A program made the translations under genes and the position numbers. The notes beneath the pieces were generated by a model that worked only from the letters and a program-made list of their open reading frames with translations, ran no database searches and was not told the DNA's origin. From Streptomyces sp. A 4/2 (GTDB lineage Bacteria > Actinomycetota > Actinomycetes > Streptomycetales > Streptomycetaceae): a stretch of DNA of 64,000 nucleotides. Position 1 is the stretch's first letter; each line of letters begins with the position of its first letter. Of the stretch, positions 16,169 through 24,927 are shown in pieces. The stretch covers positions 186,001-250,000 of the forward strand of contig NZ_CALNVW010000007.1 in NCBI RefSeq assembly GCF_940670765.1, given 5' to 3'.

Positions 16169-19100
16169 GTGACGGGGTTCGTCTTTCTGCGGGTGCGGGC
16201 GCACCGGCTGCTGTTGGCAGCCGCGTTGCTGGCCGTCCTGCTGACCACTTCGGTGCTGGCCACCCTCACCGTTTTCTCCGGCTCCATCGGCGACGCCGGG
16301 CTGCGCCACTCGCTGCTCACCCGCGACGCCACGCGCGCCACCCTGGTCGTCCGGGCCCAAGTGCCGCCCGGCCAGGAGCAGTCGGCGGCCACCGCGGTGC
16401 GCAAGCACGCCGAGCGGACCTTCGACGGGCTGCCCGTCACCGTGCGCACGCTCGACGGGTCGGGGCCGTACGCGCTCCCCCGCAGCGTCCAGGAGCCCGC
16501 CGCCCGCAGCGGGGACCCGGACCTCACGCTCTTCGCCGCGATCGACCGCTCGCGGGTGCGGCTCTCCTCGGGGGCCTGGCCGCGGGCCACCGGCAGCGGT
16601 CCCGTCGAGGTCGCGCTGCCCGAGGTCGCCGCCAAACAGCTCGGGCTGCGGACCGGGGCGAGGCTCACACTCGACGACCGGCTGCACACCACCAAGAAGG
16701 TCGCCGTCCGTGTGACCGGCGTGTACCGGCCGGCCGACCGGACCGATCCGTACTGGCAGCTGGACGGGCTGGGCGGGCGCGGCATGCGGACCGTCGACTT
16801 CACCACGTACGGCCCGCTGCTCACCGACCCCGCCGTCTTCACCGCCGGGCGGGTCACCTCCAGTGAGACCTCCTGGCTGGCCGCGGGCGACTTCCGGAAG
16901 ATCACCACCAGCCGGATCGGCGCCCTGACCAAGGCCGCGCGGAGCGGCCCCGAGGCAGTCGGCGCCGACCCGGCCCTGGGCGGCCAGGCGACCGCGTCCA
17001 CCGCGCTTCCCGAGGTGCTCGACCAGGCAGGGCGGGCCCTGCTGGTGGCCCGCTCCACGCTGCTGATCGTCGCGTTGCAGCTGGTGCTGCTCGCCGCGTA
17101 CACGCTCCTGCTGGTGGCCCGGCTGCTCAGCACCGAACGGGCGGGCGAGACCGAGCTGCTGCGGGCCCGTGGCGGCTCCCGGCAGCGGATCGCCGCGCTC
17201 GCCGCGCTGGAGGCGCTGCTGCTCGCGGTGCCCGCCGCGGTCTGCGGCCCGCTGCTCGCCGGTCCGCTGACCCGGCTGCTCGCCGGGCAGGGCGCGCTGG
17301 CGCGGGTCGGGCTACGGCTCGACTCCGGCGCCACCGGCTCCGTGTGGCTGGTGGCCGCGGCGGTCGCGCTGGGCTGCGCGGCTGCCGTCATCGCGCCCGC
17401 GCTCTCCGCGGGCCGGTCACGGCGCGGCCGGGCGAACGTGCTGCCCGCGCCGGTACGGGCCGGGGCCGATATCGCCCTGCTGGTCGTCGCGGGCGTCGCG
17501 TACTGGCAGCTGGACCGGCAGACCTCGGGCAGCGGAGCGCTCGGCGGTGACCGGCAGGGAAAACTCGGTATCGACCCGCTGCTGGTGGCGGCCCCCGCGC
17601 TGGCGCTGCTCGCGGGCACCGTCCTGACGCTCCGGCTGCTGCCGCCCGCGGCCCGGCTCGCCGAGCGCCGCGCGGCCGGTGGCCGGGGGCTGCCCGCCGC
17701 CCTCGCGGGCTGGCAGTTCAGCCGCCGTCCGGCGCGGAACGCGGGCCCGGTGCTGCTGCTCGTCCTCGCCGTGTCGATGGGCATCCTGGCCGTGGGCCAG
17801 GGCGCCTCGTGGCAGCGTTCGCAGGCCGACCAGGCGGATTTCCGGGCGGGCGCCCCGATCCGGGTGCTCGGCTCCCGTACGGATCCGCTCGGCCAGGCCG
17901 GTACGTACAGCTCACTGCCCGGCGTACGCGATGTGGCGCCCGTCTCCCGTTCGTCCATGGAGCTCTCCGGGAACCGGACGGCGACGGTACTGGCCGTGGA
18001 CAGCGCTCATGCCCCGGACCGGCTGATGCTCAGGGGCGACCTCGCCGACGAGCCGGCGTCCGGGCTGCTCAAGAACATCACCCCGCCCGCCACGGCCAGG
18101 CCGGGCGTGCTGCTGCCCGCCGACACCGGGCAGTTGGCGCTGGGGCTGCGCCTCACCTCCGACGGCGCCCCGCACGGCAGGTCCCCGGCAGGGCTGAGCA
18201 CCGCGGTGACCGCGATCGTCGAGGACCGCTTCGGGCTGCCCTACCGGCTACAGATCGGTGATCTGCCGGCCGACGGGCGTCGTCACACGCTCACCCTGGA
18301 CCTGCTGAAGGCGGCCGACGCGCCCGAGGGGAAGCCCGCAGGGCCGTTCGCCCTGACCGGTCTGGAGACCGATCTCCCGCAGCCGGTCACCGGCGAGACC
18401 CACCGGCTCTCGGTGGACGGGCTGCTGGCGGTGCGCGCCGGCGGCGGGGCGCAACCGGTCACCGTCCCCGGCGCCGCGCACTGGCAGGGGGTGCTGTCGG
18501 TGGCCGGAGCGACAATGCCGGAGCCGGACGAGAAGCTGCGGCCCGCCGCTTCGGCGGACGGCCCGCTGACCGTCAGCTACTGGACGGGCGCACTGGACGA
18601 TCCGAACGACGAGTTCCTGCAGACCCCCGAGGTCACGCTGCGGCTCACGGTGGTGCGTCCGCACCCCGGGCAGCTCAAGGCCGTGGCGACGGACCGGTTC
18701 CTGAAGTCCGCAGCCGCCCGGACCGGGGACAGCGTGGACGTACCGCTGGGCGGCGAGACGCTCAAGGTGCGGATCGTGAAGTCGGTCCGCGACCTGCCGA
18801 CGACCGGCGCGGGAGCCGTGGACGGATCGGGCGAAGCCCTCGGCGGGGCGCTGCTGGTCGATCTGCGCGCCGTCAACGACGTGCTCGCCGTGGGATCGGA
18901 CGGCATCGCGACGCCCACCGAGTGGTGGCTGTCGACCGAGCCGGGCAAGGAGGCGCGGGTCGCCGCGGCGCTGCGGAACCGGCCGGACGTCGACCCGGAA
19001 CAGATCGTGGCCCGCGACGACATCGCCGACGAGCTGGTGGGCGATCCGCTGGGGGCGGGGCCGCAGTCGGCGCTGGCCGCTGCCGCGATGGTCGCCGCAG

Positions 19101-19480
19101 CACTCGCCGCGGTCGGCTTCGCGGTCGGCGCCGTCGGCTCGCTGCGCGAACGGGGCCAGGAATTCTCGTTGTTGCGCGCGCTGGGTGCCCCGCGCCGTCA
19201 GCTGGCGCGGCTGATCGCCGTCGAGCAGGGCGTGCTGCTCGCACTCGCACTGCTGGTGGGGCTGGTGCTGGGCACGGTACTGACCAGAGCGGTGGTCCCG
19301 CTGATCGTGCTGACCGGGCAGGCCGCCCAACCGGTGCCCCGCGTCCTGGTGGAACTGCCGGCCGGGCGGATCGCTCTTCTGCTGGCGGGGATCGTGGCCG
19401 TCCCGCTGCTGGTCGTCGCCGCCATCGCGCTGCGCCGCGGCGACCCGGCGAGGGACATGCGCCACCAGGGAGGCAACTGA
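16169..19480 (+). CDS. FtsX/MacB-type ABC transporter permease, large
   Basis: A 1103-residue membrane protein. The GTG at 16169 follows GGGGGAG at about five bases. It has an N-terminal signal-anchor helix (LLLAAALLAVLLTTSVLATL), a large extracytoplasmic domain, then three membrane helices with the FtsX motif region (LLIVALQLVLLAAYTLLLVARL, then LLRARGGSRQRIAALAALE). More helices, a second large external domain (about 545-960) and a final FtsX block (SLLRALGAPRRQLARLIAVE, LALALLVGLVLGTVLTRAVV) follow. Two FtsX repeats in one chain is the usual actinomycete layout. These systems work as mechanotransmission or lipoprotein/peptide exporters rather than simple importers. The next permease starts two bases on and the ATPase overlaps that one, so all three form one complex. 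The cargo is unknown. Confidence 0.88.
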   Translation: MTGFVFLRVRAHRLLLAAALLAVLLTTSVLATLTVFSGSIGDAGLRHSLLTRDATRATLVVRAQVPPGQEQSAATAVRKHAERTFDGLPVTVRTLDGSGPYALPRSVQEPAARSGDPDLTLFAAIDRSRVRLSSGAWPRATGSGPVEVALPEVAAKQLGLRTGARLTLDDRLHTTKKVAVRVTGVYRPADRTDPYWQLDGLGGRGMRTVDFTTYGPLLTDPAVFTAGRVTSSETSWLAAGDFRKITTSRIGALTKAARSGPEAVGADPALGGQATASTALPEVLDQAGRALLVARSTLLIVALQLVLLAAYTLLLVARLLSTERAGETELLRARGGSRQRIAALAALEALLLAVPAAVCGPLLAGPLTRLLAGQGALARVGLRLDSGATGSVWLVAAAVALGCAAAVIAPALSAGRSRRGRANVLPAPVRAGADIALLVVAGVAYWQLDRQTSGSGALGGDRQGKLGIDPLLVAAPALALLAGTVLTLRLLPPAARLAERRAAGGRGLPAALAGWQFSRRPARNAGPVLLLVLAVSMGILAVGQGASWQRSQADQADFRAGAPIRVLGSRTDPLGQAGTYSSLPGVRDVAPVSRSSMELSGNRTATVLAVDSAHAPDRLMLRGDLADEPASGLLKNITPPATARPGVLLPADTGQLALGLRLTSDGAPHGRSPAGLSTAVTAIVEDRFGLPYRLQIGDLPADGRRHTLTLDLLKAADAPEGKPAGPFALTGLETDLPQPVTGETHRLSVDGLLAVRAGGGAQPVTVPGAAHWQGVLSVAGATMPEPDEKLRPAASADGPLTVSYWTGALDDPNDEFLQTPEVTLRLTVVRPHPGQLKAVATDRFLKSAAARTGDSVDVPLGGETLKVRIVKSVRDLPTTGAGAVDGSGEALGGALLVDLRAVNDVLAVGSDGIATPTEWWLSTEPGKEARVAAALRNRPDVDPEQIVARDDIADELVGDPLGAGPQSALAAAAMVAAALAAVGFAVGAVGSLRERGQEFSLLRALGAPRRQLARLIAVEQGVLLALALLVGLVLGTVLTRAVVPLIVLTGQAAQPVPRVLVELPAGRIALLLAGIVAVPLLVVAAIALRRGDPARDMRHQGGN

Positions 19481-19481
19481 C

Positions 19482-22217
19482 ATGCGCGCACGAGGCGTTG
19501 GGCGGGCCGTCGCCCCCTGGGTCAGGACCCGGCTGCGCACCGCACCGGGTGGAGCCGCCGCGCTCGCCGTGCTGGTGCTGCTGACGGCCTGCCTGGCCGC
19601 CGCGTTCCCGCGCGCCGTGGACACGTACGAGGACGACGGGCTGCGCTCCGCGGTGGCCTCGGCCGGGCCCGACCGCAGCGCCCTGCGGGTGAGCGCGCCG
19701 CCGCCGGGAGTGCTGACCGCCCCCGCCGAACGGGACCGCATCCTGCGCCCCGCCTCGCTGGCCGGCCTGGACCGGGACGTCCGTGCGCGCATCCCGGCCG
19801 AACTGGCCGTGGACCGCGCCCAGTCGTCGTACGGCTTCCACACCACCGAGCCGCTGGAGACCCTGGACAGCTGGCTGCCGCGCCCCTACGGACTCCCCGC
19901 GAAGGTCACCGTCACCGACCAGTCCGACCTCGCCCGGCACGCGAAGGTCGTCGCGGGGCGGCTGCCGAGGACGAACGGCCAGGTGTCCGCGGCCACCCGT
20001 GAGGTGGAGGCCGCCGTCACGCCGGAGACCGCGAAGAGCCTGCACATCGAGGTGGGTTCGGTGGTGCACTCGCAGGCCGTACCGAGCGGCACGGTGGCCT
20101 TCCGGATCACCGGGTTCGTGCGCCCGCTGCGCCCGTCCGGCAGCTACTGGTCGGTGAATCCGGTGCTGCGCACCCCGGAGCTGGACCTGAAGCCGGGCAA
20201 CGACCCGGTGCCGCCCAAGTTCTGGCAGGGCGGTCTGCTGCTCGCGCCGGGGGCCGCGCCCGTCCTCCAGTCGACGCCGGGCAACCCGGAGTTGTACTGG
20301 AACCTGGCACCCGTCTCCACCCATCTCACCGCCCGCCGGCTGGCCGCTCTGACCTCGGCCGTCGCCTACGTGGAGGGCGGCCCCGGCCTGCTGAAGCTGC
20401 GCGACACGGTGGACGATGCCACGGAGGCGTCCACCGATCTGGACGACATCCTCCACGCGTACACGCTGACGCGCTCCACCATCGGCCCGGTGATCGCCGT
20501 CGCGGCCTTCGGGACCGGGACGGTCGCCGCCGTGGTGCTGCTGATGGCGGGCGGGCTCGCCACCTCGCGCCGCCGGGCGGAGCTGTCGCTGCTGCGCTCC
20601 CGGGGCGCCTCGCTGCGCGGCATCGGGGGGCGGCTGTGCGCGGAGACGGCCGTGGTGGCGTTGCCCGCCGCCGCGCTCGGTCTCGGGGTCGCCGTCCTCG
20701 CCCTGCCGGACGCCCGGCTGTGGCCCGCGCTGACCGGCGCCGGAGCGGTCGCCGTGGCCGCCTGCCTGACGCTGCCGCTGCGCGCGGTCGTGGCGCACCG
20801 CAGGCCCCAGCTGAACGCGGGCCGGGACGACGTCGTACGCGCGCGGCCGTCCCGGCGGCGCACGGTCGCCGAACTCACCCTGCTCGTCCTGGCCGTCGGC
20901 GCGGTCGTCGCCCTGCGCCGGCGGGGCACCGGAGGCGCCGACGAGCTGGTCAGCGCGGCCCCGGTGCTGGTCGGGGTCGTGGCGGCGCTGGTGCTCGTAC
21001 GGCTGTATCCGCTGCCGCTGCGCCTGCTGGCCGGTCCCGCGGGACGGCTGCGCGGCCCGGTCGGCTTCCTGTCGCTGGCCCGCGCCGGACGTTCGTCGGC
21101 GGGCGGCGCCCTGCCGCTGCTCGCCCTGCTGACGGCGCTGACGACGGCGGCCTTCGGCGGCTCGGTGCTGGCCGGGATCGCGCACGCACGCGACCAGGCG
21201 GCCCTGCTGTCGACCGGCGCGGACGCGCGGGTGACGGGTGAGGGGCTGCTGCCCGGCGGGCTGGCCGCGAAGGTCGCGGCCGTGCCCGGCGTACGGTCCG
21301 TGGCGCCGGTCCGTATCGAGTACGACGTGGCCGTGCCGGGCGACGGGAAGCCCGTACCGGTCCTGGGGGTGACCCCGGACGCCTACGCGGCGCTCGCCCG
21401 CTCCACCGGCATCGGGCCCTTCCGCGCCGACCTGTTGAAGCGCCCGGACCGCTCCGCGCCGCTGCCGGTGATCGTCTCGCCGGGTACGGCCGCACGGCTC
21501 GGCACCCGGCCGCGCGAACTGGTCGTCGCCGGGTACCACATCACCGTGCGGGTGGCGGCGGTCGACCGGCGCACCCCGGTGCTGCCGGACGGCGATTTCA
21601 TGGTGCTCGATCTGGCCGGTCTCGGCAGGCGGGTGCCGACCACACTGATGGTCAGCGGCCCGTCCCTCGACGCGAAGGCCCTGCGGAGCGTGGTACGTAC
21701 CGCGCAGGAGCAGGCGTACGTACAGGTGCGTACCGAGGTGCGGGCGAAGTACTCCGACTCCCCGATGCAGTCCGGCGCTTCGCGGATCTACCGGGCGGCG
21801 GTCGGCGCCGGGGCGGGGTACGCGGCGCTCGCGCTGCTGCTGTCGCTGCTGCGTACGGCTCCCGAGCGGGCCGCGCTGCTGGCCAGGCTGCGCACGATGG
21901 GGCTCACCCGGGGGCAGGGCCGCAGGCTGCTGGTCCTGGAGGCGCTGCCGCACGCGCTGCTCGCGGCGGCGGGCGGGGCGCTCACCGGCTGGGCGTCGGT
22001 GCGGCTGCTGGCGGCGGGCGTCGATCTGAGCGGACTCGCCCTGGCGTCCGACGGGGCTTCCGCGGCGGGCGGCGTACAACTACGGGCAGACGTCTGGTCG
22101 TTGGTGCTTCCGGCGGCCGGGGTGGTGCTGCTCGCGGCCGGGGTGGCGGCGTCGCAGGCCTGGTGGACCGGGCGCAAGGGATCGATCAGCGAACTCAGGG
22201 CAGGAGACGCGCGATGA
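19482..22217 (+). CDS. FtsX/MacB-type ABC transporter permease, second subunit
   Basis: A 911-residue partner of the preceding permease. ATG 19482 has GGGAGG upstream inside the previous gene. Layout: an N-terminal membrane anchor (AALAVLVLLTACLAAAFP), external domain 1 (about 45-320), and a helix bundle beginning IGPVIAVAAFGTGTVAAVVLL with the FtsX-like loop LLRSRGASLRGIGGRL. External domain 2 (about 560-760) and a C-terminal block (YAALALLLSLLRTAPERAAL, LLARLRTMGLTRGQGRRLLV) follow. Both permeases lack ATP-binding motifs, as expected. The stop overlaps the ATPase start (ATGA). It probably forms a heterodimer with its neighbour. Confidence 0.87.
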   Translation: MRARGVGRAVAPWVRTRLRTAPGGAAALAVLVLLTACLAAAFPRAVDTYEDDGLRSAVASAGPDRSALRVSAPPPGVLTAPAERDRILRPASLAGLDRDVRARIPAELAVDRAQSSYGFHTTEPLETLDSWLPRPYGLPAKVTVTDQSDLARHAKVVAGRLPRTNGQVSAATREVEAAVTPETAKSLHIEVGSVVHSQAVPSGTVAFRITGFVRPLRPSGSYWSVNPVLRTPELDLKPGNDPVPPKFWQGGLLLAPGAAPVLQSTPGNPELYWNLAPVSTHLTARRLAALTSAVAYVEGGPGLLKLRDTVDDATEASTDLDDILHAYTLTRSTIGPVIAVAAFGTGTVAAVVLLMAGGLATSRRRAELSLLRSRGASLRGIGGRLCAETAVVALPAAALGLGVAVLALPDARLWPALTGAGAVAVAACLTLPLRAVVAHRRPQLNAGRDDVVRARPSRRRTVAELTLLVLAVGAVVALRRRGTGGADELVSAAPVLVGVVAALVLVRLYPLPLRLLAGPAGRLRGPVGFLSLARAGRSSAGGALPLLALLTALTTAAFGGSVLAGIAHARDQAALLSTGADARVTGEGLLPGGLAAKVAAVPGVRSVAPVRIEYDVAVPGDGKPVPVLGVTPDAYAALARSTGIGPFRADLLKRPDRSAPLPVIVSPGTAARLGTRPRELVVAGYHITVRVAAVDRRTPVLPDGDFMVLDLAGLGRRVPTTLMVSGPSLDAKALRSVVRTAQEQAYVQVRTEVRAKYSDSPMQSGASRIYRAAVGAGAGYAALALLLSLLRTAPERAALLARLRTMGLTRGQGRRLLVLEALPHALLAAAGGALTGWASVRLLAAGVDLSGLALASDGASAAGGVQLRADVWSLVLPAAGVVLLAAGVAASQAWWTGRKGSISELRAGDAR

Positions 22218-23266
22218 CGGGAACATCCACCGGATCTTCCACCGGGCCGTCCGGTGGGCCTTCCACCGGAGCTTCGAAGGGAGCCGCCGGTTCCGCCGTC
22301 GGTTCCGGCGCCGCGGCCTCCCCCGGCGCGTCCGGTGGGACGACGCTCGCCGAGCTGGAGCGCCGGGCCGCGGCCCGGCGGGACCGGCCCGGTTACGGCC
22401 ATGACGCGCTGATCGCCTGCGACCGGCTGGTCCGGATCTTCAGTACGGACGGGGTGGAGGTCCAGGCCCTCCAGGGCCTCGATCTGCTGGTCACCGAGGG
22501 CGAGTTGATGGCCCTGGTCGGCGCGTCGGGCAGCGGCAAGTCGACGCTGATGAACATCCTGGCGGGCCTCGACGTGCCGACCGCGGGTGCGGCGGCCGTC
22601 GCGGGCTGCGACCTGCTCACCATGGACGCGCGGGCGCGGCTGCGCTACCGCCGTGACGTGGTGGGGTTCGTGTGGCAGCAGACGGCGCGCAATCTGCTGC
22701 CGTATCTCACCGCCGTCCAGAACGTGGCGCTGCCGATGCAGCTGCGCGGCCGTTCCAGGAAGAAGGCCGAACGCGCGGAGCGGCTGCTGACGATGCTGGA
22801 GGTCGCGCACTGCCGCGACCGCCGCCCGCAGCAGATGTCCGGCGGGGAGCAGCAGCGGGTGGCCATCGCGGTGGCTCTCGCCAACGAGCCGTCGGTCCTG
22901 CTGGCGGACGAGCCGACGGGCGAGCTGGACTCGCACACCGCCGAGCAGATCTTCGCCGCGTTCCGCAAGGCCAACGAGGAGCTGGGCACGACGATCGTGA
23001 TCGTCACCCATGACCAGGCGGTGGCGAGCGAGGTACGGCGGACGGTCGCGATCCGCGACGGGCGCACGTCGACGGAGGTGCTGCGCCGCACCCAGGTGGA
23101 CGCGGCGACCGGCGAGGAGTCGGTGGTGGCCCGCGAGTACGCGATGCTGGACCGCGCGGGGCGGCTCCAGCTCCCCGCCGAGTACACCGAGACGCTGGCG
23201 ATGCGGGACCGGGTGGCGCTGGAGCTGGAGCAGGACCACATCGGGGTGTGGCCGGACACCCTGTGA
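22214..23266 (+). CDS. ABC transporter ATP-binding protein (MacB/LolD type) with low-complexity N-terminal extension
   Basis: A 350-residue ATPase. ATG 22214 overlaps the permease stop and follows AGGAGA, fixing the start. The first 45 or so residues are Ser/Gly/Thr/Ala low complexity, absent from typical 230-residue LolD proteins. The ATPase core follows: Walker A GASGSGKST, Q-loop VWQQTARNLLPYLTA, signature MSGGEQQRVAIA, Walker B VLLADEPTGELD and switch histidine IVIVTHD. A C-terminal tail of about 75 residues carries MLDRAGRLQLPAEYTE. It energises the two FtsX permeases. The tail and stop codon lie in a 16-bp tandem repeat, so the C-terminus may vary between strains. Confidence 0.93.
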   Translation: MTGTSTGSSTGPSGGPSTGASKGAAGSAVGSGAAASPGASGGTTLAELERRAAARRDRPGYGHDALIACDRLVRIFSTDGVEVQALQGLDLLVTEGELMALVGASGSGKSTLMNILAGLDVPTAGAAAVAGCDLLTMDARARLRYRRDVVGFVWQQTARNLLPYLTAVQNVALPMQLRGRSRKKAERAERLLTMLEVAHCRDRRPQQMSGGEQQRVAIAVALANEPSVLLADEPTGELDSHTAEQIFAAFRKANEELGTTIVIVTHDQAVASEVRRTVAIRDGRTSTEVLRRTQVDAATGEESVVAREYAMLDRAGRLQLPAEYTETLAMRDRVALELEQDHIGVWPDTL

Positions 23267-23358
23267 GCCGGACACCCTGTGAGCCGGACAGCTTGTGAGC
23301 CGGGTGCCCCGTGAGCCGGACACCCCATCGACCGAGCGCCCCGTGAGCCGCGCGCCTC
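23247..23358 (+). repeat. 16-bp tandem minisatellite overlapping the ABC ATPase stop codon
   Basis: Seven units of about GTGAGCCGGACACCCT begin at 23247, 23263, 23279, 23295, 23311, 23327 and 23343; the first and sixth are most degenerate. The ATPase stop (23264-23266) lies in the second unit. The array fills the gap before the convergent ROK gene. Confidence 0.9.
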
Positions 23359-23367
23359 GCATGAGGT

Positions 23368-24657
23368 CTACTTCTCGAACGCGCCCCGGTCCCACCGGGC
23401 CTGGACCTCGTCGAGCGCGCGGCGGATGCCCCCGGTGGCCACGGAGCGCGCGCCGAGCGCGGACAGTTCCAGCCGTGGAGCGGTCAGCAGCCGGGGCCGC
23501 AGCCGCCGTTCGATGGCAGCCAGCAGCGGCGCGCCGCACTGCGAGACGCCACCGCCGATGACGATCAGGTCCGGGTCGAGTACGAGCGCGGCGACGGCGA
23601 TCCCCCGCGCGAACCGGCCCGCCACGCGTTCGACGGTCCGGGTGACCGCCGCGTTGTCGCCCCGGGAGGCCGCCGCGAAGAACGTACCGGCGTTGACCGT
23701 CTGGTCGGGGGTGGTCAGCGCGCGGCGCAACTCCTCGTCGCCCGCGCGCTCCGCCTCGGACACCGCCAGCTCGACGATGGCGGCGGCCCCGACGAGCCGC
23801 TCGAAGGCGCCCATCCGCTCCCCCTCCCCCTCGCCCTCGTTCCCGCCCGCGCCGGACCGGGGCACCGGCGGTTCGTCCGCATCCGGCGGCATGGCCAGAT
23901 CGACGAAGCCCAGCTCGCCCGCGCCGGAGGCGCCGCCCCGGTGGAGCTTCCCGTCGATGACGATGCCGAGACCGATACGCGCGCCCCACTGGACGAAGAC
24001 GGAGTGCCGGGTCCCGGCCGCCACTCCGGTCCAACTCTCCGCCAGCGCACTGAGGTTGGCCTCGTTGTCCAGGTAGACCGGGCAGTCGAACCCCGCGCGG
24101 ATCTCCTGGCCCACCGAGAGGCCCGCCCAGCCGTGGATGCTCGGCGCGAGGGTCACGGTGCCCTCGGCCTCGTCGACGATGCCGGGCGTGCCCACCCCGA
24201 CCGACCAGATGTCGGACCGCCGTAGTCCGGCCCGCTCCAGCGCCTCGTCGGTGCAGCGGGTGATCGCCGCGAGGACATCGGCCGCGGCCCAGGAGCCCGA
24301 CCCCTTCTCGACCTTGTGATCGGCCACGGCCCGGCCCGCGAGATCGGCGACGCACACCCGTACGTTGTGCGGACCCGCGTCGATGCCCAGCACATGGCCC
24401 CGCTCGGCGCAGAAACGCACCCGCTGGGCCGGACGTCCCAGCCGGCGTTCGGGCTGGTCGGACTCGGCGACCTCCTGGAGCCAGCCCGCCTCGGTCAGTG
24501 AGGCCACCGCGCGGGCGACGGCGGGGCGGGACAGCCCGGTGCTCTCCATCAGTTCGGACAGCCGCAGGGATGCGGCGACCCGCAGCTGTTCGAGCACCAC
24601 CCGCTCATTGATCCGCCGGAGAACGTGCGGCCCGGTGGCCGCTTCGCTGGACGTCAA
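23368..24657 (-). CDS. ROK-family transcriptional regulator
   Basis: A 429-residue regulator. I chose the TTG start at 24657 because AAGGGGG lies just upstream and no ATG or GTG fits better. Residues 13-75 hold a winged helix (RINERVVLEQLRVAASLRLS then SRPAVARAVASLTEAG). The ROK sugar-kinase-like domain follows, with LGIDAGPHNVRVCVADLAG, SVGVGTPGIVDEAEGTV and LDNEANLSALAE. The zinc-binding CxCGxxGCxE motif of classic ROK proteins is absent; that region instead has a Gly/Glu-rich insert. It may therefore have lost kinase activity and act only as a ligand-sensing repressor. It is divergent from the GH89 gene, whose promoter it probably controls; the inducer is likely an amino sugar. Confidence 0.9.
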   Translation of the reverse strand: MTSSEAATGPHVLRRINERVVLEQLRVAASLRLSELMESTGLSRPAVARAVASLTEAGWLQEVAESDQPERRLGRPAQRVRFCAERGHVLGIDAGPHNVRVCVADLAGRAVADHKVEKGSGSWAAADVLAAITRCTDEALERAGLRRSDIWSVGVGTPGIVDEAEGTVTLAPSIHGWAGLSVGQEIRAGFDCPVYLDNEANLSALAESWTGVAAGTRHSVFVQWGARIGLGIVIDGKLHRGGASGAGELGFVDLAMPPDADEPPVPRSGAGGNEGEGEGERMGAFERLVGAAAIVELAVSEAERAGDEELRRALTTPDQTVNAGTFFAAASRGDNAAVTRTVERVAGRFARGIAVAALVLDPDLIVIGGGVSQCGAPLLAAIERRLRPRLLTAPRLELSALGARSVATGGIRRALDEVQARWDRGAFEK

Positions 24658-24672
24658 CTCTGCCCCCTTGGC

Positions 24673-24787
24673 AGGAACAACCTCATAACAGGAACAACCT
24701 CATCGCAGGCACAACCTCATCGCAGGAACGACCTCGTGACAGGAACGACCAACCTCATGGCAGGCACAACCTCTTGACAGGGACACC
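24673..24787 (-). repeat. 17-bp tandem repeats in the ROK gene leader
   Basis: Six units close to AGGAACAACCTCATCGC start at 24673, 24690, 24707, 24724, 24741 (21 bases, small insertion) and 24762; a partial seventh starts at 24779. The array begins 16 bases upstream of the ROK start, so on the minus strand it lies in the leader or promoter, and it reaches the -35 region of the GH89 promoter on the other strand. Confidence 0.9.
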
Positions 24788-24818
24788 CCGGTGAACCATC
24801 TTAACGAACCGTCCGTTA
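24774..24818 (+). promoter_or_regulatory. Candidate promoter and operator of the GH89 gene
   Basis: A perfect TTGACA (24774-24779) is followed after 17 bases by CATCTT (24797-24802), a reasonable -35/-10 pair. Starting at the end of the -10 box is the near-palindrome TAACGAAC-C-GTCCGTTA (24802-24818, one mismatch per arm), placed over the expected transcription start. A repressor bound there would block transcription; the ROK protein is the obvious candidate. Confidence 0.55.
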
Positions 24819-24927
24819 GTAACTCTCCCCCGTCACAAGGCTCTTGCCCCATCTGCTCCTCCCCCATCTCTCTTCCTGCCAGCGGCACCACCAGGGCCCG
24901 CTGGACCCCGCAGAATCGAGGGTTCTC

